A DNA stretch of 47,632 nucleotides from Porticoccaceae bacterium (lineage in GTDB: Bacteria > Pseudomonadota > Gammaproteobacteria > Pseudomonadales > Porticoccaceae), in assembly GCA_018069525.1 (NCBI GenBank), contig JAGPUQ010000013.1, positions 1 to 47,632 on the forward strand. The letters are read 5' to 3'. Positions 8,420 through 17,557 of this stretch are shown here, one piece after another. The notes beneath the pieces are model-generated. The model was given only the letters and a program-made list of their open reading frames with translations. It made no database searches and was not told the origin of the DNA. The first letter of the stretch is position 1; each line of letters starts with the position of its first letter. A program made the translations under genes and the position numbers.

Positions 8420-9673
8420 ATGAGTAGCATGAATAAAACCCCAGAAGTACTTATCGTCGGCGGTGGGGCTGGCGGAATTGCCGTTGCGGCAAGTCTTCGC
8501 GCACGTTCCAAATCGCTCACTATTACTATCGTAGATCCCGCAGAGGTTCACTATTACCAGCCAGGTTGGACCCTGGTGGGTGCGGGTGTCTTTGAGCAAC
8601 AACAAACGGTTCGACCCTTTGCGAAACAATTGCCGAAAGACGTGCAGTGGATCCAGCAAGCAGTGACAGTTTTTGAACCAGAAAAAAATCAGATTATTCT
8701 CGATAATGATCAGGTGATTTCCTATCAGCGTTTAATTGTCGCACCTGGGCTGAAGCTGGATTGGGACGCTATTGATGGCTTATCGGAAACACTCGGCAAG
8801 AATGGAGTAAGCTCTAATTATCGATTTGATCTGGCCCCCTATACATGGGAGTTGATGCAAAACCTGAAGTCGGGCCGAGCGCTGTTTACTCAGCCGCCGA
8901 TGCCAATAAAATGCGCAGGCGCACCCCAAAAAGCACTGTATTTGTCGGCCGATTACTGGCTTAAAAATAACTGTCTCGCCGATATCCAAATTGATTTTTG
9001 TAATGCAGGTGGTGTTCTCTTTGGTGTCGAGGATTATGTCCCGTCATTGATGGACTATATTAATAAGTACAACGTCCATCTCGACTTTATGCACAACTTA
9101 GTCAGTGTGGACGGGGATCGAAAAGTTGCCCAGTTTAGAAAAACCAACAACGACGGTGCCACGGAATTGGTGTCGATGGACTTTGACATGATCCACGTTT
9201 GTCCGCCGCAAACCTCCCCTGATTTTGTTCGTGAAAGCCCGCTAGCCGATGCCGTTGGTTGGGTGGATGTGGATCAGCAAACATTGCAACACAAGCGATA
9301 TGAAAATATTTGGTCATTGGGCGATGTGGTAAACACCGCAAATGCGAAAACTGCCGCCGCGGTGCGCAAGCAAGCTCCAGTGGTTGCGCACAATATTTTG
9401 GCGTCGCTGTTAAAAGATAAGGGGATGTCCACTGGGGAAGCCCATTACGATGGTTATGGCTCCTGCCCCTTAACTGTCGAGCGAGGCAAAGTGGTACTGG
9501 CGGAGTTCGGTTATGGTGGCAAGCTATTGCCTTCAGCGCCGCCCTGGCTGCTGGATGGCACAAAAGCCACGCGCGCGGCCTGGTTTTTGAAAGCCACTAT
9601 GTTGCCGCCCATTTATTGGCATGCAATGTTAAAGGGCAGGGAATGGTTAGCTAAACCAAAAATTGTTAAATAA
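8420..9673 (+). CDS. sqr: Sulfide:quinone oxidoreductase, type II (SQOR-like)
   Basis: 417 residues, a two-dinucleotide-binding flavoprotein. It oxidises sulfide and passes electrons to quinone at the membrane surface. FAD-binding GGGAGGIAVAASL is at the N-terminus, followed by HYYQPGWTLVGAG. Both redox cysteines of the type II (mitochondrial SQOR) branch are present in their motifs: C165 in PIKCAGAPQKALYLS and C349 in GYGSCPLTVERGKVVLAEF. The second FAD motif is IWSLGDVVNT. No C-terminal TM is obvious; the last helices (FLKATMLPPIYWHAMLKGRE) probably associate with the membrane. Likely role is sulfide detoxification. It is followed at 14 bases by a DUF2970 gene. Confidence 0.9.
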   Translation: MSSMNKTPEVLIVGGGAGGIAVAASLRARSKSLTITIVDPAEVHYYQPGWTLVGAGVFEQQQTVRPFAKQLPKDVQWIQQAVTVFEPEKNQIILDNDQVISYQRLIVAPGLKLDWDAIDGLSETLGKNGVSSNYRFDLAPYTWELMQNLKSGRALFTQPPMPIKCAGAPQKALYLSADYWLKNNCLADIQIDFCNAGGVLFGVEDYVPSLMDYINKYNVHLDFMHNLVSVDGDRKVAQFRKTNNDGATELVSMDFDMIHVCPPQTSPDFVRESPLADAVGWVDVDQQTLQHKRYENIWSLGDVVNTANAKTAAAVRKQAPVVAHNILASLLKDKGMSTGEAHYDGYGSCPLTVERGKVVLAEFGYGGKLLPSAPPWLLDGTKATRAAWFLKATMLPPIYWHAMLKGREWLAKPKIVK

Positions 9674-9687
9674 AAATTAACTTAGGG

Positions 9688-9948
9688 ATGCTGATTGACA
9701 TCGGAGTAGCGAGCTTGGAAGAAAACAATAAGGTAGTCGATGAAGTAGCCGAAGACGAGTTGCCACCTTTGTCTCTGTGGGAGGTCATTGGTGGGGTTCT
9801 AGCGATGGCAATTGGCGTTCGCTCAAAGGAGCGTCGAATCAGGGATTTTAGCCGGGGCAAGTTTATTCATTTTGCTATAGCCGGGTTAATACTGGCGTTA
9901 CTTTTTATTTTAACGGTCGCGTCGGTGGTGGTGTTTACTTTATCTTAG
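9688..9948 (+). CDS. DUF2970 family small membrane protein
   Basis: 86 residues. An acidic N-terminus is followed by LSLWEVIGGVLAMAIGVRS, a basic stretch (KERRIRDFSRGKFIHF) and a strong C-terminal membrane segment (IAGLILALLFILTVASVVVF). This order (amphipathic WxVxxxVLxxxxGVR, basic linker, one TM) is the DUF2970 pattern. Function unknown. Fourteen bases after the SQR gene, so likely in its operon. Confidence 0.72.
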   Translation: MLIDIGVASLEENNKVVDEVAEDELPPLSLWEVIGGVLAMAIGVRSKERRIRDFSRGKFIHFAIAGLILALLFILTVASVVVFTLS

Positions 9949-10006
9949 CTGAAGGTTAATAAAGCAGTGATTTATACATTAGCGACTGATAGAGTCTTCA
10001 TTACTA

Positions 10007-10546
10007 CTACTGCAATAAAGATAAGAATTCCTGTCGAGTAGTCTGGCTACTACGAAACACTCCGAGCATGGCCGAAGTTTTCATCACGGGGTTTTGCTTT
10101 TCGACACCGCGCATCATCATGCACATATGTTTGGCTTCAATAATTACCCCAACGCCTAAAGCGCCGGTAACCTCTTCTATGGTGCGGGCGATTTGGGTTG
10201 CCAGATTTTCCTGAATTTGTAAGCGGCGGGCGTACATATCGACCACGCGGGCGATCTTGGATAGTCCCAGGACTTTTCCATCGGGAATATAGGCTACGTG
10301 ACACTTGCCGACGAAGGGCAGCAAATGGTGCTCACACAGGGAGTAGAGCTCGATATCCTTAACGATAACCATTTCATTGGAGTCGCTGGGAAACAGCGCG
10401 TCGTTGATGACGTCGTCGAGCTTGCGCTCATAACCTTCGGTCAAAAAGGCAAAGGCTTTAGCGGCGCGCGCGGGAGTATCGACTAATCCCGGGCGGTTGA
10501 GATCTTCGCCAATAGCTTCGATAATCTTTGCGTACTGTTCTTTCAT
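10007..10546 (-). CDS. folE: GTP cyclohydrolase I
   Basis: 179 residues, normal for the short bacterial FolE. It converts GTP to 7,8-dihydroneopterin triphosphate, the first step of folate (and queuosine precursor) synthesis. Zinc and active-site motifs are present: [23 protein letters not shown] (Cys and His ligands) and the later [15 protein letters not shown] with the second Cys. [16 protein letters not shown] is the conserved core. A good SD (GAGGAAAA) precedes the ATG. Divergent from prmB. Confidence 0.97.
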   Translation of the reverse strand: MKEQYAKIIEAIGEDLNRPGLVDTPARAAKAFAFLTEGYERKLDDVINDALFPSDSNEMVIVKDIELYSLCEHHLLPFVGKCHVAYIPDGKVLGLSKIARVVDMYARRLQIQENLATQIARTIEEVTGALGVGVIIEAKHMCMMMRGVEKQNPVMKTSAMLGVFRSSQTTRQEFLSLLQ

Positions 10547-10713
10547 TATATTTTCCTCGTTGCTATAGCCGCTATGGGCACGGGCGGTGCTGCGCTGCCA
10601 TCGTACTTATAGGGTCTTACGATAGTAAGGATGGCTTCAAAGGTAAAGGGATTTCTAATTTACATCGGGTTAGAATGTGCCTTCTAGAGAGTAGTAAATG
10701 GATGCAAGATTAA

Positions 10714-11607
10714 ATGCTTACACAATTACACACAGTACGCGACTTCGTGCGCTGGGGCGCTAGCTACTTCGGCGAAGCGAATATCTGGTTTGGCCACGGT
10801 ACCGATAATGCCTGGGATGAAGCTGTGGTGTTGGTCTGTGCCGCGCTACACCTGCCGGTGGATAACAATCCCAATATACTGGATGCTCGCCTGACCGATG
10901 TGGAGAAGCTGCGAGTGCTCGAGCTGTTGGAGCGTCGTGTTAGCGAGCGCCTGCCAGCGCCTTATATCACCGGTGAAGCCTGGTTTGCCGGGCTTAAATT
11001 TAAGGTGGACGAGCGGGTACTGGTACCGCGCTCCCCCGTGGCCGAGCTCATAGAGCAGGACTTTATGCCCTGGCTCGCCGATGAGCCCGAGCGAATTCTC
11101 GATCTGTGTACCGGCTCTGGGTGTATCGGTATTGCCTGTGCCTATCAATTTCCCGAAGCCAGTGTTGATCTTAGTGATATTTCGCAAGATGCGCTGGCAG
11201 TCGCCGAGTTAAATATCGCCGCTCACCAGGTCTCCGAGCGGGTGAGGACGCTGCTCTCGGATGGTTTTGAGGGTATTGAAGGTCGCTACGATCTTATTGT
11301 CAGCAACCCGCCCTATGTGGATGACGGGGACTTAGCCGCAATGCCGGAGGAGTATCGACGGGAACCGGCGATGGCACTGGCCTCGGGCGCAGATGGTCTG
11401 GATTTTACCCGTCTCGCACTGGCGCAGGCGGCCGAATATTTAACGGAGACGGGCATACTGGTGATGGAGGTGGGTAACTCATGGGTGACCCTGGCCGAAA
11501 CCTATCCCGATATTCCGTTTACCTGGTTGGAGTTGGAGCGGGGCGGCCACGGGGTTTTTGTGTTGACGCGAGCCGAGCTTGAAGCCGCTCAAGAGCAGCT
11601 TGGATAA
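10714..11607 (+). CDS. prmB: 50S ribosomal protein L3 N5-glutamine methyltransferase
   Basis: 297 residues. PrmB methylates a glutamine of ribosomal protein L3 using SAM. The PrmC/HemK-family catalytic motif NPPYVDD is present (the extra D after NPPYV is typical of PrmB), with the SAM-binding ILDLCTGSGCIGIACAYQFP. N-terminal substrate-recognition helices contain ERLPAPYITGEAWFAGLKFKV. The neighbouring aroC gene follows, an arrangement common in gammaproteobacteria. The SD is weak. Confidence 0.95.
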   Translation: MLTQLHTVRDFVRWGASYFGEANIWFGHGTDNAWDEAVVLVCAALHLPVDNNPNILDARLTDVEKLRVLELLERRVSERLPAPYITGEAWFAGLKFKVDERVLVPRSPVAELIEQDFMPWLADEPERILDLCTGSGCIGIACAYQFPEASVDLSDISQDALAVAELNIAAHQVSERVRTLLSDGFEGIEGRYDLIVSNPPYVDDGDLAAMPEEYRREPAMALASGADGLDFTRLALAQAAEYLTETGILVMEVGNSWVTLAETYPDIPFTWLELERGGHGVFVLTRAELEAAQEQLG

Positions 11608-11718
11608 TGCTGGTGACTCGACCTCGCATCTATCTCAATCATTTTTAACCGCGCATCAATTATTAAGCATTACTCATTAATCAGCTTATAATAGATCGCT
11701 TTTAGGCGGGAGCCTGAC

Positions 11719-12852
11719 GTGTCTGGTAACACCTTCGGAAAACTATTTACAGTAACCAGCTTTGGCGAAAGTCACGGCCCGGCTTTAGGTTGTGTGGTCG
11801 ATGGCTGCCCACCGGGCCTGGAGCTCTGCGAAGCCGATTTACAGGGCGACCTGGATCGCCGGAAACCGGGCCAGTCGCGCTACACCACTCAGCGTAAGGA
11901 AGCCGATCAGGTGCGCATTCTGTCCGGGGTGTTCGAAGGCAAGACCACCGGTACGCCGATTGGTTTACTGATAGAAAATACCGACCAGCGCTCGAAGGAC
12001 TACGGCAATATTAAAGACGTCTTTCGTCCCGCTCATGCCGACTACACCTACTTCCAGAAATACGGCGTGCGGGACTACCGCGGCGGTGGTCGCTCCTCAG
12101 CACGGGAAACCGCCATGCGTGTTGCCGCAGGGGGTATCGCTAAAAAGTATCTGAGCGAGCGTTACGGCGTCACCATTCGAGGCTATTTGAGTCAGTTGGG
12201 CGATATTTCTACCGACCCACTGGCTGCGGGATCCACCAATATCGACGCCGTCGACTGGGATGAAATTAACAACAATGCTTTTTTCTGTCCCGATGCCAGC
12301 AAAGTGCCAGAGCTGGAAAGCTTTATGCAGGCACTGATTAAAGCGGGTGATTCCATCGGCGCTGAAATTGTGGTGACCGCAACGGGTATGTTGCCCGGCT
12401 GGGGTGAGCCGGTGTTCGATCGTCTCGATGCCGAGATCGCCACGGCGATGATGGGCATTAACGCCGTGAAAGGCGTGGCGCTGGGCGATGGTTTTGCCGT
12501 CGTGCAGCAACGGGGTACCGAACACCGCGATGAACTCAGTGAGGAGGGTTTTCTCTCCAACCACGCCGGTGGTGTGGTGGGCGGGATTTCCAGCGGCCAG
12601 GATATTGTCGTGCGTTTGGCGCTGAAACCTACCTCCAGCTTGCGGGTAGCCGGGCAATCGGTGGACACCTCCGGGCAGGGTATCGAAGTCTCAACCACTG
12701 GGCGACACGACCCCTGTGTTGGCATTCGTGCAACGCCGATTGCCGAGGCGATGCTGGCGCTGGTGTTAATGGATCACGCCCTGCGGCATCGTGGTCAGAA
12801 CCAGGACGTAGACAGCGGTTTAGCGCCGATTCCACCAAGAATACCGGCTTAG
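11719..12852 (+). CDS. aroC: Chorismate synthase
   Basis: 377 residues from a GTG preceded by GGCGGGAG. It converts 5-enolpyruvylshikimate 3-phosphate to chorismate with reduced FMN, the last shared step to the aromatic amino acids. All family signatures are present: [21 protein letters not shown], then [34 protein letters not shown] and [18 protein letters not shown]. The C-terminal tail (about residues 355-377) is slightly longer than in E. coli. An MFS gene follows immediately. Confidence 0.97.
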   Translation: MSGNTFGKLFTVTSFGESHGPALGCVVDGCPPGLELCEADLQGDLDRRKPGQSRYTTQRKEADQVRILSGVFEGKTTGTPIGLLIENTDQRSKDYGNIKDVFRPAHADYTYFQKYGVRDYRGGGRSSARETAMRVAAGGIAKKYLSERYGVTIRGYLSQLGDISTDPLAAGSTNIDAVDWDEINNNAFFCPDASKVPELESFMQALIKAGDSIGAEIVVTATGMLPGWGEPVFDRLDAEIATAMMGINAVKGVALGDGFAVVQQRGTEHRDELSEEGFLSNHAGGVVGGISSGQDIVVRLALKPTSSLRVAGQSVDTSGQGIEVSTTGRHDPCVGIRATPIAEAMLALVLMDHALRHRGQNQDVDSGLAPIPPRIPA

Positions 12853-12886
12853 CCTTATCCCTCCGACTCGTTCAGGTTCGCTCTCG

Positions 12887-14029
12887 ATACCGTATTGGCG
12901 ACTGTCAGGATTTTATTTCTTCTATTTTGCTTTGCTCGGCGGCCTATATCCTTATTGGCCGCTATATTTAGATAGCATCGGGTTTTCCAAACAAGCCATT
13001 GGCACTTTGCTGGCAGTGCCGATGGTGACTAAAATTATTGCGCCGAATTTGTGGAGCTGGTTGGGGGATCGCACCGGCAAGCGCTTAGCCATTATGCGGC
13101 TTGGCGCTTTGCTTGGCTTGCTGTGTTTTGTCGGTATTTTTTTTAGTACGAGCTTTTTTTGGCTGGCCTGGGTGATGGTTGGCTACAGTTTTTTTTGGAA
13201 CGCCGTACTGCCCCAGCACGAAGTCATCACCCTTAGTTTTTTAGGCGATCAACCGGAACGCTACAGCCGAGTACGCCTTTGGGGTTCCGTTGGTTTTGTG
13301 GTGGCAGTTATCGGCGCGGGTTACTGCCTCGAAGGTTGGGGTGTCGAGCTTTTCCCCTACGTTGGTCTGTCGTTGCTACTGTGTATTTTTGCCAGTAGCC
13401 TCACCATCCCCAACCCTCATCTGGGTACCCGTACCCGGGAAAAATATGCACTGTGGCGAGCGGTTCGCCAACCCGCGGTCATTGCTTTTTTGTGTGCGGG
13501 TGTTTTATTACAAGTTGCCCACGGTGCGTACTACAGCTTTTTTAGTATCTATATGGAAGAGCAAGGCTATAGCCGCACCGCCATTGGTGTGCTGTGGTCG
13601 GTGGGCGTAGTAGCAGAAATCATTATGTTTACGGTGATGCACAATGTATTAATTCGCTTTGGCGTACGTACCGTATTGATTGCTAGCCTGGTACTTGCTG
13701 CCGTGCGTTGGTTAATGATTGGTTATGCTGCCGATTCACTGTTGTTGCTTGTGCTCGCCCAGTGTTTGCACGCCTTTAGTTTTGGTACTTTCCATGCCTC
13801 CGCAATTGATACGATTCGACGTTTGTTTAACGACGGCGCTCAGGGCGGTGGCCAGGCTTTATATGGCGCAGTGAGCTTTGGTGTGGGTGGTGCGGCGGGT
13901 TCTTACTTTGCCGGTCGGTACTGGTCTTTGGGTGCCGATGTGATCTTTACGGTTGCCGCCGTGGCCTGTGGGTTGGCGGCAGTGATTGCCTGGTACGGTT
14001 TTCGAGATAAGCGGCTTGCTGGCAGCTAG
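12887..14029 (+). CDS. MFS transporter, MFS_1_like / PPP (HcaT-like) family, start unresolved
   Basis: A twelve-TM major-facilitator protein of the MFS_1_like group that includes 3-phenylpropionate and nucleoside transporters. Visible: SWLGDRTGKRLAIMR (the loop 2-3 motif), many TM stretches, and the second-half repeat ending at residue 365 of the TTG-initiated form. The first standard in-frame start is TTG at 12932, but codons before it read IPYWRLSGFYFFYFALLGG, which is the conserved family N-terminus, so coding begins upstream. No ATG, GTG or TTG exists in frame between the aroC stop and 12932; the ATA at 12887 is the best candidate, with AGG ten bases before. A sequencing error or ATA start are both possible. 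Substrate unknown. Confidence 0.85.
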   Translation: MPYWRLSGFYFFYFALLGGLYPYWPLYLDSIGFSKQAIGTLLAVPMVTKIIAPNLWSWLGDRTGKRLAIMRLGALLGLLCFVGIFFSTSFFWLAWVMVGYSFFWNAVLPQHEVITLSFLGDQPERYSRVRLWGSVGFVVAVIGAGYCLEGWGVELFPYVGLSLLLCIFASSLTIPNPHLGTRTREKYALWRAVRQPAVIAFLCAGVLLQVAHGAYYSFFSIYMEEQGYSRTAIGVLWSVGVVAEIIMFTVMHNVLIRFGVRTVLIASLVLAAVRWLMIGYAADSLLLLVLAQCLHAFSFGTFHASAIDTIRRLFNDGAQGGGQALYGAVSFGVGGAAGSYFAGRYWSLGADVIFTVAAVACGLAAVIAWYGFRDKRLAGS

Positions 14030-14077
14030 TTAACCATTCGCAGTGAGTGAGCCATTCACAGTTAGTTATTGATTGTT

Positions 14078-14128
14078 TTTATAAAGTATTGTTCTTATAA
14101 AATACCTGGTCTTATAAAGCACTAAGGG
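14078..14128. repeat. Short tandem repeat, three 17-bp units
   Basis: Units of (T)TTATAAA followed by about ten variable bases at 14078-14094, 14095-14111 and 14112-14128, in the gap between the convergent MFS and monooxygenase genes. The third unit merges into the terminator hairpin. Confidence 0.6.
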
Positions 14129-14151
14129 CCGCCCATTGGCGACCCTTAGTG
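14120..14151. terminator. Terminator-like hairpin between convergent genes
   Basis: CACTAAGGG (14120-14128) pairs perfectly with CCCTTAGTG (14143-14151), and the loop itself contains CGCC/GGCG pairing. It lies 27 bases past the stop of the reverse-strand monooxygenase. T-runs are weak on both sides. Confidence 0.5.
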
Positions 14152-14177
14152 GTAAAACTGATGAACCGTATTTAGCC

Positions 14178-15806
14178 TTAGCTCACTACAAAACCTTCGT
14201 AGTCCTTAGCTGCAACTTCATCGCACTTGGCTTTGTAGTTGGGCGCGCCGCCGGCGTAAAGCATAAACATACGCTTCTTGGTGGGGTCGTTGACATTGAC
14301 ACCCATAAACCAGGAATCGGCTGTGGGGAACAAGGTCATCTGCGCCAGCTCATCGACATGAACCGTCCAATCTTCTTCGGCTTGTTGCACCGGCTGGATT
14401 TCAGACAGTTTTTTGTCGCGCATATAGGTGATTAAGTCGGTAACCCATTCCACATTCTGCTCGATGCAGCGTGGAATATTACAGAAAGTGGCACCGTTGT
14501 GCGGGCCAACTAGTGTAAACAGGTTAGGGAACCCGGTGGTTTGCATACCGAGGTAGGTGCTGGGGCCATCGGCCCATTTGTCGGTGAGTTTCTGACCGCC
14601 TTTCCCGGTAATATCGATGCGTTTCAGCGCGCCGGTGACGGCGTCAAAACCGGTGGCGTAAACAATCAGATCCAGGTCGTAGAGTTTATCGCTGCACTTA
14701 ACGCCTTCGGGTACGATTTCTTCGATCGGGGTTTTGGTGAGATCGATTAAATGTACGTTATTCTGGTTGTAGACTTCGAAGTAGTTGGTTTCCATCGGTA
14801 CACGACGAGTACCGAAGCCGTGATCCTTGGGTACCAACAATTCTGCAACGGCGGGATCATCAACTCGGCTACGGATTTTTCGCGCGATAAAATCGGTGAT
14901 CAGGTCGTTGGCGGCCTGGTTAGTCATAATGTCGCCATAGTTACCCAGCCAAATACCAAAGCCAGGTTCGCTATAGAGTTTCTCGAAAAAGGCTTCGCGC
15001 TCTTCTTCCGAGGCATCAAGGGCTGAACCTTCTACAAACTGATGAAGAAACCCGCCGAAGGTGGAATTACACTGGTCGATAATCTCTTTAGCGTTTTTCT
15101 TGTTGCTGGCAGTTTCTTCGGCATCAATGGGGCCGTTGTGCAGCGGCGCACACCAGTTGGGTGCCAGTTGGAATACCGTAAGTTCGTCAGCGGTTTTGGC
15201 AATTTCCTGAATTACCTGAACACCGGTAGCGCCGGTGCCGATAACGCCGACTTTCAAACCTTTAAAGTCGTTGGCTTTCCAGCCAGAGTCGCCCAGGGGC
15301 CAGCGAGCCGTGTGGCAAGAGTCGCCAGCAAAGCTGTCGCGACCGGGAATGCCGGGTAGGGTGAAGGCCGACAGGGGGCCCGTCGCCGATACCAGGAACT
15401 TAGCGCGGGCAGTGCTGCCATCTTCCAGCTCTACTTCCCATTGCTTGTTGTCTTCGTCGTAGGTGGATTTGGCGACGCGGCTGTTGAACTGAATATCTTT
15501 GCGCAAGTCGAGCTTGTCGGCGACAAAATTCAGGTAGCGTTTGGTTTCGGGCTGCGGGGCAAAGCGCTCACTCCACGTCCACTCTTGCAGAATTTCGTCG
15601 TTGAAAGAGTAGTGGTAAGTAAAACTCTCGGAGTCGAAACGGCAGCCGGGGTAATTATTCCAGTACCAGGTACCGCCAACGTTAGTACCGGTCTCGAACA
15701 CCTTTACGTCAAAGCCTTGCTGCCGCAGCGTGTGCAGCTGGTACATGCCGGCAATACCGGCACCCATCACGATGACGTCATGGACTTTTTGTGGGGAGTC
15801 GCTCAT
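14178..15806 (-). CDS. Baeyer-Villiger monooxygenase (cyclohexanone-monooxygenase-like), copy 1
   Basis: 542 residues from ATG 15806 (MSDSPQ), normal for type I BVMOs. These FAD/NADPH enzymes insert oxygen next to a ketone carbonyl to give esters or lactones. Both BVMO fingerprints are exact: GGTWYWNNYPGCRFDSE (the [AG]GxWxxxx[FY]PG type) and FAGDSCHTARWP (FxGxxxHTxxWP). Rossmann motifs: GAGIAGMYQL for FAD and GTGATGVQVI for NADPH. The C-terminus (TADSWFMGVNVNDPTKKR) is typical. It is clearly paralogous to the gene at 22769, collinear over its full length. Which ketone it uses cannot be read; neighbours give no pathway. Confidence 0.93.
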   Translation of the reverse strand: MSDSPQKVHDVIVMGAGIAGMYQLHTLRQQGFDVKVFETGTNVGGTWYWNNYPGCRFDSESFTYHYSFNDEILQEWTWSERFAPQPETKRYLNFVADKLDLRKDIQFNSRVAKSTYDEDNKQWEVELEDGSTARAKFLVSATGPLSAFTLPGIPGRDSFAGDSCHTARWPLGDSGWKANDFKGLKVGVIGTGATGVQVIQEIAKTADELTVFQLAPNWCAPLHNGPIDAEETASNKKNAKEIIDQCNSTFGGFLHQFVEGSALDASEEEREAFFEKLYSEPGFGIWLGNYGDIMTNQAANDLITDFIARKIRSRVDDPAVAELLVPKDHGFGTRRVPMETNYFEVYNQNNVHLIDLTKTPIEEIVPEGVKCSDKLYDLDLIVYATGFDAVTGALKRIDITGKGGQKLTDKWADGPSTYLGMQTTGFPNLFTLVGPHNGATFCNIPRCIEQNVEWVTDLITYMRDKKLSEIQPVQQAEEDWTVHVDELAQMTLFPTADSWFMGVNVNDPTKKRMFMLYAGGAPNYKAKCDEVAAKDYEGFVVS

Positions 15807-16167
15807 AATTTTCCTCATTTAATAAATGTAAAAACAAAGGGTTAAAGAATCTTTCTCTATTTAATCTTAGCTGTTCGTTACCTTAGGTTTTGCAGGAAGC
15901 GTTCAGCGGGCATGCCAGGAGAAGATGGCTAGAAATTAGTCTTGTGGGTTGGCCGACGGTATAAAACACAGGTTTGAGCGCCTGAACCGTGCTTAAATCA
16001 GGCGCGGATTATAAATGCCTTGATGTTGAAAAGCCACTGTCGACCTAACTTGGCTTATACTTCGGCACCCTGTATATAGCAGGGTAATGGCTTGTTCCAT
16101 GAGCTTTTTTCTATAGCCCAGGAACAGCTAAATAAATAATATAAATAGCAAATGCGCGAGGGGCGAT
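15807..16167. other. 361-base intergenic region with a hairpin
   Basis: No gene seen. It contains an 8-bp hairpin (GCGCCTGA at 15978-15985 with TCAGGCGC at 15998-16005) and presumably the promoters of the divergent genes on either side. I could not assign a specific promoter. Confidence 0.4.
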
Positions 16168-16665
16168 GTGAACGAAAACGAATTTAAAATAGAAATAGTA
16201 TGGCAGCAGATGACACCTGAATTGTCGGCGGAAGTGATTGAGTTTTGGTTAGAGGAAAAGGCTTTGCCGGACATTAAATTAGCTGAGGAACGCGTCAAAC
16301 AGGTGCTGGTGGTGTGTCGCGAGAATCAAACAAACGATATTGTTGGTGTTGCAACAGCGGTGAAGATGGCGGTACCGAGGCTGATGAATAACGTCGTGTA
16401 TTACTACCGCCACTTCGTCGCCGAGACTTGTCGTAAAAAAAATATCGGCACTGAGATGTTCGGAGTGTCGAGAGAGCACCTTAATGAAAGGTTTGCCAGT
16501 GGACAGGACACTTCCGCTAAGGGCTTGTTTACGGTCACCGAAAGTAAAATTTTACAAAAATCGCGTCGACAGGGTGTATCACCAGCGGGGGTGTTTATGG
16601 GCGTTAACGATAAAGGAGAACATTTGCGTATCGCCTGGTTCGACGGGGCTAAAATTATCGATTAA
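16168..16665 (+). CDS. Probable GNAT-like acetyltransferase-fold protein
   Basis: 165 residues from GTG 16168; the overlapping ATG two bases earlier is followed at once by a stop in its own frame. The pattern suggests a divergent GNAT fold: a helical N-terminus, a strand with QVLVVCRENQTNDIVGVATAV, and then VYYYRHFVAETCRKKNIGTEMFGVSREHL, which resembles the strand-turn-helix around the acetyl-CoA site (RxxxIG). No RxxGxG/A motif in classic form, so activity is uncertain. It stands alone between a reverse-strand BVMO and a reverse-strand zinc-ribbon gene. Confidence 0.6.
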   Translation: MNENEFKIEIVWQQMTPELSAEVIEFWLEEKALPDIKLAEERVKQVLVVCRENQTNDIVGVATAVKMAVPRLMNNVVYYYRHFVAETCRKKNIGTEMFGVSREHLNERFASGQDTSAKGLFTVTESKILQKSRRQGVSPAGVFMGVNDKGEHLRIAWFDGAKIID

Positions 16666-16733
16666 TGTTGCGCGGCTAAAGCGGCTAAAACGACTGGGCA
16701 TTGATGAGTGCAAACCCCTGATGGCTTATAGAA

Positions 16734-16767
16734 ATCGGGCTAGCGCTAATAAAGACGCTAGCCCGAT
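16734..16767. terminator. Bidirectional terminator-like hairpin
   Basis: A perfect 12-bp stem: ATCGGGCTAGCG (16734-16745), ten-base loop, CGCTAGCCCGAT (16756-16767). It lies between the stops of two convergent genes (16665 and 16801). T-rich tails are short on both sides. Confidence 0.6.
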
Positions 16768-16800
16768 ATTCAATATTCTGAGCTAAGACACAATCGTGAA

Positions 16801-17178
16801 TTATGCGCGTTTGCCTTTGCGCCAATCGCGGTAGCGGTCAAATACGGTATTGAACTTAATATCGGTAAATTCACCGGCATCGAGGAACACTTTCGAGCAC
16901 TGCGGGCAGGCTTCGAGCCAAATGTGCGGTTGTTCCGGGTCGGAAATTTTGTCCATTGCTACCTGGCATTCAGGGCATTGGATATCGTCGATCTTGTTGT
17001 ACTCTTTGCCGACCGTAGCATCGCCCATGTCGATGACGGCTTCGGTCATCCACATTCCCTTCATTTTTTCGATGGTATCCGGCGCGCAGAACAGGCCGCG
17101 ACATCCGGTACAGCGATCGACGGTGACTTCTTTAAAGGTCCTACTTTCCATTGCATTGCTACATTTAGGGCATTCCAC
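16801..17178 (-). CDS. TFIIB-type zinc-ribbon protein
   Basis: 125 residues with two zinc-ribbon units: CPKCSNAM...CTGCRGLFC at residues 3-27 and CPECQVAM...CPQCSKVFLDAGEF near residues 69-103. The spacing and the xxCxxCxG(L/V)(F/W)(L/C) pattern match the zf-TFIIB family of small bacterial proteins of unknown role. The C-terminus is basic (RYRDWRKGKRA). A GGAG-type SD precedes the ATG. Single-gene unit. Confidence 0.8.
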   Translation of the reverse strand: MECPKCSNAMESRTFKEVTVDRCTGCRGLFCAPDTIEKMKGMWMTEAVIDMGDATVGKEYNKIDDIQCPECQVAMDKISDPEQPHIWLEACPQCSKVFLDAGEFTDIKFNTVFDRYRDWRKGKRA

Positions 17179-17417
17179 AGCAAACTCCTTTTATACGTTT
17201 TATGTTGAGCGGGTTTTCATTTATCCATAGGCTTTGAGTACTGTCAACCGTTCTAATATCCGGATTTTGCCAGACTGATATTGACACCGCGTTCAGTCCC
17301 GGCAACGACAGTAATTTTTGGCTCACTTCGTAGATAAATACAATGATGGAAGGCCATTGGGTGGGGACTTGTTGGCCTCCGGAGGTCTATCTATATTGCC
17401 ATCGACCTAAATACAAA

Positions 17418-17450
17418 TGATAACCGTTATCTTATTGATAGTGATTATCA
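17418..17450 (+). promoter_or_regulatory. Two Fur boxes
   Basis: TGATAGTGATTATCA (17436-17450) matches the 7-1-7 Fur consensus TGATAATNATTATCA with one mismatch in 14. A second, weaker site TGATAACCGTTATCT (17418-17432) fits at 11 of 14. The strong site overlaps the -35 element and spacer of the promoter described next, the arrangement expected for iron-dependent repression. The rest of the 379-base gap 17179-17557 shows no gene. Confidence 0.85.
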
Positions 17451-17463
17451 TTTAGATTATAGT
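17435..17463 (+). promoter_or_regulatory. Sigma-70 promoter overlapping the Fur box
   Basis: TTGATA (17435-17440), 17-base spacer, TATAGT (17458-17463): one mismatch to each hexamer consensus with ideal spacing. It would drive the porin/FMN/PepSY genes. Confidence 0.75.
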
Positions 17464-17557
17464 GCCCCCAGTTATGGCTCTTGTCCTGTTATTTCCTTCT
17501 ATTGCCGAGAGCCAATTCTTAAATGTTACTGATTAAGTCGTCCCGGGGGGACTAACT

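Noticed and set aside
10528..10713. 61-codon forward frame between folE and prmB
   Set aside because: Overlaps the folE start and lacks any family pattern; likely leader DNA.
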